Assembly (NCBI RefSeq): GCF_030812675.1
Contig: NZ_JAUSTE010000017.1
Span: 1 to 45,043 of the forward strand
Length of the DNA: 45,043 nt
Direction of reading: 5' to 3'
DNA from: Sinomonas atrocyanea
Lineage (GTDB): Bacteria > Actinomycetota > Actinomycetes > Actinomycetales > Micrococcaceae
Of the stretch, positions 39,145-45,043 are shown piece by piece. The notes under the pieces are model-generated. The model searched no databases and was not told where the DNA came from. It was given only the letters and a program-made list of their open reading frames with translations. Every line of letters starts with the position of its first letter. Position 1 is the stretch's first letter. The position numbers and the translations under genes are program-made.

Positions 39145-42100
39145 GTGAGCGTGTACCCCAAGGCCTCTGCAGCAGCCGCCCAGGATGCGGCGACGAACCA
39201 TTCCGTGCGCTTCCCGGAGCTGGAGGAGCGCATCCTCGCGTACTGGGACGAGGACGGCACCTTCCAGGCGTCGGTCGACGGCCGGGACGCCGGGCGCGAC
39301 GGCGCCAACGAGTTCGTCTTCTACGACGGGCCGCCCTTCGCCAACGGCCTTCCGCACTACGGCCACCTGCTCACCGGCTACGCCAAGGACCTCGTGGCCC
39401 GATACCAGACGCTGCGCGGGAAGCGGGTCGAGCGGCGGTTCGGCTGGGACACCCACGGCCTCCCCGCCGAGCTCGAGGCCATGAAGCAGCTCGGCATGAA
39501 CCAGAAGTCGGACATCGACGCCATGGGCGTCGACAAGTTCAACGACGCCTGCCGCGCCTCCGTGCTGAAGTACACCCACGAGTGGGAGGCCTACGTCAAG
39601 CGGCAGGCCCGCTGGGTGGACTTCGAGAACGACTACAAGACCCTCAACGTCGAGTACATGGAGTCCGTGATCTGGGCGTTCAAGACGCTCCACGAGAAGG
39701 GGCTCACGTACAGCGGCTACCGCGTCCTGCCGTACTGCTGGAACGACGAGACGCCCCTGTCCAACCACGAGCTCCGCATGGACGACGACGTCTACAAGGA
39801 CCGCCAGGACCAGACCGTCACGGTCACCTTCCCGCTGCTCGCCGGCGACTCCGAGATCTCCCGGCAGCTCGAGGGCGTCCAGGCCCTCGCCTGGACCACC
39901 ACACCGTGGACGCTGCCCACCAACGAGGCCCTCGCCGTCGGGCCCGAGGTGCGCTACGCCGTCGTGCCCGCCGGTCCCGGCGGCGTGAAGGCGACCGGCG
40001 TCTCGCCGTTCGCCGCCGGCACCCGCTTCCTGCTCGCCGAGGACCTCCTTGCGTCCTACGCCAAGGACCTCGGGTACGGCCAGCCCGAGGATGCAGCCGC
40101 TGCCGTGGAGCGCACCTACCTGGGCACCGAGCTCGAGGGACTGCGCTACGAGCCCCTCTGGGACTACTTCACCGACGCCGAGGTCTACGGCACGGGCAAG
40201 GCCTGGCGCATCCTCGTCGCCGACTACGTCACCACGACCGACGGAACCGGCATCGTCCACCAGGCCCCGGCCTACGGCGAGGACGACCAGCGCGTCTGCG
40301 AGGCGGCCGGCATCCCCGTGATCCTCTCCGTCGACGACGGCGCCAAGTTCCTCCCGCTGTTCGGCTCCCGCGAGGATGCGCCGCTGAAGGAGATCGTGGG
40401 CCTGCAGGTCTTCGAGGCGAACAAGCCCATCACCCGGGTCCTGCGCGAGCAGGGCCGCCTCCTCAAGCAGGCCAGCTACGTCCACAGCTACCCCCACTGC
40501 TGGCGGTGCCGGAACCCCCTGATCTACCGCGCCGTCTCGAGCTGGTTCGTCGAGGTGACCAAGATCAAGGACCGCATGCTCGAGCTCAACGAGCAGATCA
40601 CGTGGATCCCGGGCAACGTCAAGCACGGCCAGTTCGGCAAGTGGCTCGAGAACGCGCGCGACTGGTCGATCAGCCGCAACCGCTACTGGGGCTCGCCCAT
40701 CCCCGTCTGGGTCTCGGACAACCCCGAGTACCCACGCACCGACGTCTACGGCTCGCTCGCCGAGCTCGAGGCGGACTTCGGCCGGCTCCCGCTCAACCAC
40801 GAGGGCAAGCCGGACCTGCACCGGCCCTTCATCGACGAGCTGACCCGGCCCAACCCCGACGACCCCACGGGCCGGTCCACGATGCGCCGCGTCCCGGACG
40901 TCCTGGACGTCTGGTTCGACTCGGGCTCGATGCCCTACGCCCAGGTGCACTACCCCTACGAGAACCAGGAATGGTTCGAGACGCACAACCCCGGCGACTT
41001 CATTGTCGAGTACATCGGCCAGACCCGCGGCTGGTTCTACACGCTGCACATCCTCGCGACGGCGCTGTTCGACCGCCCCGCGTTCCGCAACGTCATCAGC
41101 CACGGGATCGTGCTCGGCTCCGACGGGCAGAAGATGTCCAAGAGCCTGCGCAACTACCCCGACGTCTCCGAGGTGCTCGACCGCGACGGCTCCGACGCGA
41201 TGCGCTGGTTCCTCATGGCCAGCCCGATCCTGCGCGGCGGCAACCTGATCGTCACCGAGCAGGGCATCCGGGACGGCGTGCGCCAGGTCATCCTGCCGCT
41301 GTGGAACGTGTACAGCTTCTTCACGCTCTACGCCAACGCCGCCCGCGGGACCCGCGACGGCGCGGCGGGCGCCGGCTTCGAGGCGGCGGTCCGCCACGAC
41401 GGCTACACCGACCCGCTGGACCGGTACCTCATGGCCCAGACCGGCCGCCTCGTGCGCGGCGTGCAGGCCCACCTCGACGCCTACGACATCTCCACCGCGT
41501 GCGACCTGCTGCGCGAGTACCTGGACATGCTCACCAACTGGTACGTGCGCCGGTCCCGCCAGCGGTTCTTCGACGAGGACGCCGACGCGTTCGATGCGCT
41601 CTACACCGCCCTCGAGGCCGTGTGCCGGGTCGCCGCTCCGCTGCTGCCCCTCGTCACCGAGGAGATCTGGCGCGGCCTCACCGGCGGCCGCTCGGTCCAC
41701 CTCACCGACTGGCCGGACCCCGCCCTGTTCGCCGACGATCCCGCGCTCGTCGAGCAGATGGACCGCACCCAGGCCGTGTGCTCGGCAGGCTCGTCCCTGC
41801 GCAAGGCCGCGAAGCTGCGGGTGCGCCTGCCGCTCGCGGCGATGACCGTCGTCGTGCCCGGTGCGGCCTCGCTGGCGGGGTCGGAGGCCGTGATAGCCGA
41901 CGAGCTGAACCTCAAGGCCGTCCGGCTCCTCGACGCCGCCGACGCCAGCGAGGAGGAGTTCGGCATCGAGCGGCGGCTCGTGGTCAACGCCCGCGCCGCC
42001 GGCCCGCGCCTCGGCAAGGGCGTCCAGACCGCGATCAAGGGCTCGAAGTCGGGGGACTGGTCGGTGGCCGACGACGGCTCCGTCAACGCCGGCGGCATCG

Positions 42101-42504
42101 TCCTCGAACCGCACGAGTACACACTCGAGACCGTCGTCGACCCCGCGAAGGCCGGCGAGCACGCCGCCGTCGCGATGCTCCCGGGCGGGGGCTTCGTGGT
42201 CCTCGACACGGGCCTCACCCCCGAGCTCGAGGCCGAGGGCCTGGCCCGCGACCTCGTGCGCGTGATCCAGCAGGCGCGCAAGGACGCCGACCTCGCCGTG
42301 GGCGACCGCGTCCGCGCGAGCGTCACCGCGAAGGCGCACGTCATCGCGGCGGCCCGCGAGCACGCCGAACTGCTCAAGGGCGAGACCCTCGCGGTCGAGC
42401 TCGAGCTGCTCGTGGCCGACGTCGAGCCGTCCGCGCTCGTCGAGCGCGTCGACTCCGACCGGTCCGAGCGCCAGGGCGCGGCGGCCGGGGAGGCCGGCCA
42501 GTGA
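39145..42504 (+). CDS. ileS: Isoleucyl-tRNA synthetase, eukaryote-like type 2
   Basis: Charges tRNA-Ile. The 1119-residue enzyme has the HIGH-type motif [12 protein letters not shown] (about 67-78), editing domain [19 protein letters not shown] as [13 protein letters not shown] (about 660), and a long C-terminal anticodon-binding region. The HYGH form and length mark the type 2 (eukaryote-like) IleRS, the class known for mupirocin tolerance; tolerance here is inference. Start choice: GTG at 39145 with AGGA five bases upstream; in-frame ATG at 39124 and GTG at 39151 are alternatives. Expression is governed by the T-box upstream. Its stop overlaps folC (GTGA). Confidence 0.96.
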   Translation: MSVYPKASAAAAQDAATNHSVRFPELEERILAYWDEDGTFQASVDGRDAGRDGANEFVFYDGPPFANGLPHYGHLLTGYAKDLVARYQTLRGKRVERRFGWDTHGLPAELEAMKQLGMNQKSDIDAMGVDKFNDACRASVLKYTHEWEAYVKRQARWVDFENDYKTLNVEYMESVIWAFKTLHEKGLTYSGYRVLPYCWNDETPLSNHELRMDDDVYKDRQDQTVTVTFPLLAGDSEISRQLEGVQALAWTTTPWTLPTNEALAVGPEVRYAVVPAGPGGVKATGVSPFAAGTRFLLAEDLLASYAKDLGYGQPEDAAAAVERTYLGTELEGLRYEPLWDYFTDAEVYGTGKAWRILVADYVTTTDGTGIVHQAPAYGEDDQRVCEAAGIPVILSVDDGAKFLPLFGSREDAPLKEIVGLQVFEANKPITRVLREQGRLLKQASYVHSYPHCWRCRNPLIYRAVSSWFVEVTKIKDRMLELNEQITWIPGNVKHGQFGKWLENARDWSISRNRYWGSPIPVWVSDNPEYPRTDVYGSLAELEADFGRLPLNHEGKPDLHRPFIDELTRPNPDDPTGRSTMRRVPDVLDVWFDSGSMPYAQVHYPYENQEWFETHNPGDFIVEYIGQTRGWFYTLHILATALFDRPAFRNVISHGIVLGSDGQKMSKSLRNYPDVSEVLDRDGSDAMRWFLMASPILRGGNLIVTEQGIRDGVRQVILPLWNVYSFFTLYANAARGTRDGAAGAGFEAAVRHDGYTDPLDRYLMAQTGRLVRGVQAHLDAYDISTACDLLREYLDMLTNWYVRRSRQRFFDEDADAFDALYTALEAVCRVAAPLLPLVTEEIWRGLTGGRSVHLTDWPDPALFADDPALVEQMDRTQAVCSAGSSLRKAAKLRVRLPLAAMTVVVPGAASLAGSEAVIADELNLKAVRLLDAADASEEEFGIERRLVVNARAAGPRLGKGVQTAIKGSKSGDWSVADDGSVNAGGIVLEPHEYTLETVVDPAKAGEHAAVAMLPGGGFVVLDTGLTPELEAEGLARDLVRVIQQARKDADLAVGDRVRASVTAKAHVIAAAREHAELLKGETLAVELELLVADVEPSALVERVDSDRSERQGAAAGEAGQ

Positions 42505-43886
42505 ACGAGCGCCCCGCCCAGTCCGCGGCCGAGCCGACCACGGTCGAGGAGGTCTACGCACTGCTCCTCGCCCGGGCCCCCGAGAACAAGATGGAGCCCC
42601 GCCTCGCGCCCCTCTACCGCGCGATGGACGTGCTCGGCGAGCCCAACCGGGCCTTCCCGATCATCCACATCACGGGCACGAACGGGAAGACGTCCACGGC
42701 CCGCATGATCGAGGCCGGCCTGCGGGCCCACGGGCTGCGGACCGGGCGGTACACGAGCCCGCACCTGGCCCGCGTCACGGAACGGATCAGCCTCGACGGG
42801 GCCCCGGTGCCGGATGCGACCTTCGTGCGGATCTGGAACGAGATCACCCCGTACCTGGCGATCGTGGACGCCGAGCTCGTGGCGGCCGGCGAGCCGCGCC
42901 TGACGTACTTCGAGTGCGTCACAATCCTTGGCTTCGCCGCGTTCGCGGACGAGCCCGTGGACGTCGCGGTCATCGAGGTCGGCCTGGGCGGCATCACCGA
43001 TGCCACCAACGTCGGCGACGGCGCGGTCTCGGTCGTCACGCCCATCTCGCTCGACCACACCGACCTCCTCGGGGACACGGTGGAGGACATCGCGCGCGAG
43101 AAGGCCGGCATCATCAAGCGCGGCGGCTTCCTCGTGAGCGCTGCGCAGCCCCGCGGGGCGGCGCAGGTGCTCCTCGAGAAGGCCCGCGAGGTGGGTGTGC
43201 CGCACCGCTTCGAGGGCGTGGAGTTCGGCGTCGAGTCCCGCTCGCTCGCCGTCGGCGGCCAGGTTGTGACCGTCCAGGGCCTCGCCGGGCGCTACGAGGA
43301 CCTCGTGGTGCCGCTGCACGGGGCCCACCAGGCGGAGAATGCCGCCGTGGCCGTGGCGGCCCTCGAGGCCTTCCTCGGCGGCGGCGAGCGCGAGCTGTCG
43401 GTGGAGGTGCTGCGCGAAGGGTTCGCGGAGGTGAGCTCGCCCGGCAGGCTCGAGACCGTGCGGACGTCCCCGACGATCATCGTGGACGCCGCGCACAACC
43501 CCGACGGCATCCGGGTGAGCGCGCAGGCCCTCAAGGAGGCGTTCGACTTCTCGACCCTCGTGATCGTCCTGGGCGTCCTGCGCGAGAAGGACGCCGAGGA
43601 GATCCTGCGGACCCTCGAGGAGGAGTTCGCGGACGAGCGCGTCGAGTACTGCTTCACGCAGTCGGCATCCCCCCGCGCCATCCCTGCGGAGGAGCTGGCC
43701 GAGATGGCGCTCGACCTCGGCTTCGACGAGGACGCCGTCCACGTCGAGGAGAAGCTCGACGACGCGATCGCGTACGCCGTCGAGCGCGCCGATGCCACCG
43801 AGGACTTCGCCGGCGGCGTGCTGATCACCGGATCGATCACGGTCGTGGGCGAGGCCCGGACCCTGCTGGGGAAGGACGCCTCATGA
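42501..43886 (+). CDS. folC: Bifunctional folylpolyglutamate/dihydrofolate synthase
   Basis: Adds glutamate to dihydropteroate and folates using ATP. The 461-residue Mur-ligase-type protein has the P-loop [19 protein letters not shown] (about 52-70), the omega region [26 protein letters not shown], and [14 protein letters not shown] with catalytic Glu. [11 protein letters not shown] carries the carbamylated-lysine position, and [11 protein letters not shown] is the C-terminal FolC signature. The GTG at 42501 overlaps the ileS stop and the stop at 43886 overlaps the next ATG, so ileS-folC-DUF4233 is one coupled unit under the T-box. Confidence 0.95.
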   Translation: MNERPAQSAAEPTTVEEVYALLLARAPENKMEPRLAPLYRAMDVLGEPNRAFPIIHITGTNGKTSTARMIEAGLRAHGLRTGRYTSPHLARVTERISLDGAPVPDATFVRIWNEITPYLAIVDAELVAAGEPRLTYFECVTILGFAAFADEPVDVAVIEVGLGGITDATNVGDGAVSVVTPISLDHTDLLGDTVEDIAREKAGIIKRGGFLVSAAQPRGAAQVLLEKAREVGVPHRFEGVEFGVESRSLAVGGQVVTVQGLAGRYEDLVVPLHGAHQAENAAVAVAALEAFLGGGERELSVEVLREGFAEVSSPGRLETVRTSPTIIVDAAHNPDGIRVSAQALKEAFDFSTLVIVLGVLREKDAEEILRTLEEEFADERVEYCFTQSASPRAIPAEELAEMALDLGFDEDAVHVEEKLDDAIAYAVERADATEDFAGGVLITGSITVVGEARTLLGKDAS

Positions 43887-44356
43887 TGGCCAGGCTCACG
43901 AGGGCCCAGCGCGAATGGCGCCCGGGGATGCCGAGGAAGCGCCGCTCCGTGCGGGTCATGTTCGCCTCGGTCCTGCTGCTCACCGAGGCCTTCGTGGTGT
44001 TCTTCGCCACGCTCGTGCTGTTCGGCCTTCGCGCGCACGATCTCGGCGCCGGGACGGTGCTCGGCGGCGGGTTCGGCCTGCTCGCCGTGTTCGTCCTGGC
44101 CTGCGCCGTGGTCTCCCGGCCGTGGGGGATGGCCCTCGGCTGGATCCTGCAGCTCGTCCTCGTGGCCCTCGGCTTCTTCGAGCCCATGATGTTCGTCGTC
44201 GGCGGCATCCTGCTCGTGACGTGGTTCTTCGCGATCCGGACGGGGGCGCGGCTGGACCGGGAGAACGTCCAGCGCGACCGCGAGCAGGCCGAGTGGGAGC
44301 GCAGCCACCCCGGGGCGGGCCCGGCAGAGCCCGGCGCCGCCGGCGACGGGGCCTGA
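43883..44356 (+). CDS. DUF4233 membrane protein
   Basis: A 157-residue protein with four hydrophobic helices (about 25-48, 55-78, 83-100, 103-120) and a charged C-terminal tail (ARLDRENVQRDREQAEWERSH). The basic N-terminus RAQREWRPGMPRKRRSVRVMFASVLLLTEAFVV is typical of the DUF4233 family, found next to folC and ndk across actinobacteria (Rv2446c in M. tuberculosis). The function is unknown. The ATG at 43883 overlaps the folC stop (ATGA), with a second Met at 43886. Its conserved place between folC and ndk hints at a link to folate or nucleotide metabolism, which is inference only. Confidence 0.9.
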   Translation: MMARLTRAQREWRPGMPRKRRSVRVMFASVLLLTEAFVVFFATLVLFGLRAHDLGAGTVLGGGFGLLAVFVLACAVVSRPWGMALGWILQLVLVALGFFEPMMFVVGGILLVTWFFAIRTGARLDRENVQRDREQAEWERSHPGAGPAEPGAAGDGA

Positions 44357-44404
44357 TCAGTAGACTGGGCGGGAAACCAGCCCCCTTTTCCTCCAGGAGC
44401 ACCT

Positions 44405-44824
44405 GTGACCACCGAACGCACCCTTGTCCTCGTCAAGCCCGACGGCGTCTCCCGCGGCCTGACCGGCACCATCCTGGCTCGGGTCGAGGCGAAGGGCTAC
44501 CGTCTCGTGGCCCTCGAGCAGCTCACGCCGAGCCGGGACCTGCTCGCCGAGCACTACGCCGAGCACGAGGGCAAGCCCTTCTACGAGCCGCTGCTCGAGT
44601 TCATGGCGAGCGGCCCCGTCGTTGCCGCGGTCTTCGAGGGCGAGCGCGTCATCGAGGGCTTCCGGTCGCTCGCCGGCGCGACCGATCCGACCGCCGCGGC
44701 GCCGGGCACCATCCGCGGCGACTTCGGCCGCGACTGGGGCCTGAAGGTCCAGCAGAACCTCGTCCACGGCTCCGACTCGCCGGAGTCGGCCGAGCGCGAG
44801 ATCGGCATCTGGTTCGCCCGCTGA
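44405..44824 (+). CDS. ndk: Nucleoside diphosphate kinase
   Basis: Transfers the terminal phosphate of ATP to other NDPs through a phosphohistidine. The 139-residue protein starts TERTLVLVKPDGVSRGLTGTIL (the family N-terminus); catalytic H121 is in NLVHGSDS, and GTIRGDFG precedes it. The GTG at 44405 has CCAGGAG upstream, and TAGACT at 44361-44366 is a likely -10, giving ndk its own promoter 5 bases past the DUF4233 stop. It ends the conserved folC-DUF4233-ndk group. Confidence 0.96.
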   Translation: MTTERTLVLVKPDGVSRGLTGTILARVEAKGYRLVALEQLTPSRDLLAEHYAEHEGKPFYEPLLEFMASGPVVAAVFEGERVIEGFRSLAGATDPTAAAPGTIRGDFGRDWGLKVQQNLVHGSDSPESAEREIGIWFAR

Positions 44825-44910
44825 GTCTCGGGTACGCATCTCGACGCTGATCCCGCGTTCCGGGCACGCGCCCCGGGCGCCCACTGCTTCGGAACCACGG
44901 AGTACGACGA

Positions 44911-44945
44911 CGGCCGGGGCCCTGCCCCCCGGAGGGGCCCGGCCG
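44911..44945 (+). terminator. Terminator after ndk
   Basis: CGGCCGGGGCCC (44911-44922) pairs with GGGGCCCGGCCG (44934-44945), one mismatch, 86 bases after the ndk stop. Confidence 0.55.
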
Positions 44946-44947
44946 CG

Positions 44948-44988
44948 GGGTACCCCGAAACCCCCAAAAGGGACCAGTTTGGGTACCC
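44948..44988. repeat. Second large palindromic element at the window end
   Basis: GGGTACCC and AAAC on the left (44948-44961, CG bulge) pair with GTTT and GGGTACCC on the right (44977-44988). The inner loop has CCCC, AAAA and GGG runs. It sits directly beside the ndk terminator in a region (44825-45043) that shows no gene; a nine-G run follows near 45000. It could be a dispersed intergenic repeat or part of a regulatory leader beyond the window. Confidence 0.45.
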
Positions 44989-45043
44989 GGAACGTGTGGG
45001 GGGGGGCGACAAGGTGGGCGGGGCGCAAACGTTGAGGGATCGG

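Noticed and set aside
37705-42561. A minus-strand open frame of over 1600 codons opposite ileS
   Set aside because: It mirrors ileS and the SDR gene codon by codon in a GC-rich region, shows no known domain and is rich in Gly, Arg, Val and Leu as expected of an antisense shadow. Its end does decode as part of the true coding strand's complement only.

Overview
The window is chromosomal DNA of a high-GC actinobacterium, most likely a member of the Micrococcaceae (Arthrobacter/Sinomonas-like). The evidence is a strong G/C bias at third codon positions, frequent GTG starts, TANNNT-type -10 boxes, tRNA genes without an encoded CCA end, a translational ileS T-box with an ultrashort Stem I, paired clpP1/clpP2 genes, a mycothiol-linked Rv2466c-type protein and MptB-like mannosyltransferases. 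I see no phage, plasmid, insertion sequence or CRISPR signature. It reads as a stable core-genome segment, gene-dense on both strands, with many perfect GC-rich hairpins separating transcription units.

Layout. 1-5.3 kb: cysteine synthesis (cysK-cysE), msrA, a NIF3-family gene with a degenerate zinc-ribbon partner, yaaA, and the RNase P RNA gene. 5.4-9 kb: a long-form GAPDH gene behind an unusually structured leader, a small helical protein, peptide deformylase, tRNA-His and oligoribonuclease. 9-16.7 kb: a membrane-glycan block of two MptB-like GT-C mannosyltransferases flanking an opposed GT87-type gene, the second overlapping a LacZ-type GH2 beta-galactosidase. 16.8-26 kb: tRNA-Arg, an SSB paralogue, ettA, two divergent hotdog thioesterases, truncated hemoglobin, a small MscS channel, an OsmC peroxidase and aminopeptidase N. 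26-34 kb: a DUF1648-like membrane protein, rpiB, nei, tRNA-Gly, tRNA-Pro, tig, clpP1, clpP2, clpX and an Rv2466c-like oxidoreductase. 34-45 kb: an odd 300-base non-coding stretch, valS, a DUF488 protein, an SDR enzyme, an orphan histidine-kinase ATPase domain, the T-box with ileS, folC, a DUF4233 protein and ndk.

Much of 17-45 kb matches, from memory, the conserved block that in Mycobacterium tuberculosis runs from ndkA-Rv2446c-folC-valS through clpX-clpP2-clpP1-tig and nei-rpiB-Rv2466c-pepN-glbO to the ettA and ssb genes. It is a housekeeping neighbourhood for translation, protein folding and turnover, redox defence and nucleotide/folate supply. The most unusual signals are regulatory: a multi-hairpin GAPDH leader, a run of apparently leaderless genes with -10 boxes 6-7 bases before the start codon, a probable ATT start in the GT87-type gene, the ileS T-box, and a candidate ClgR operator before clpP1P2.
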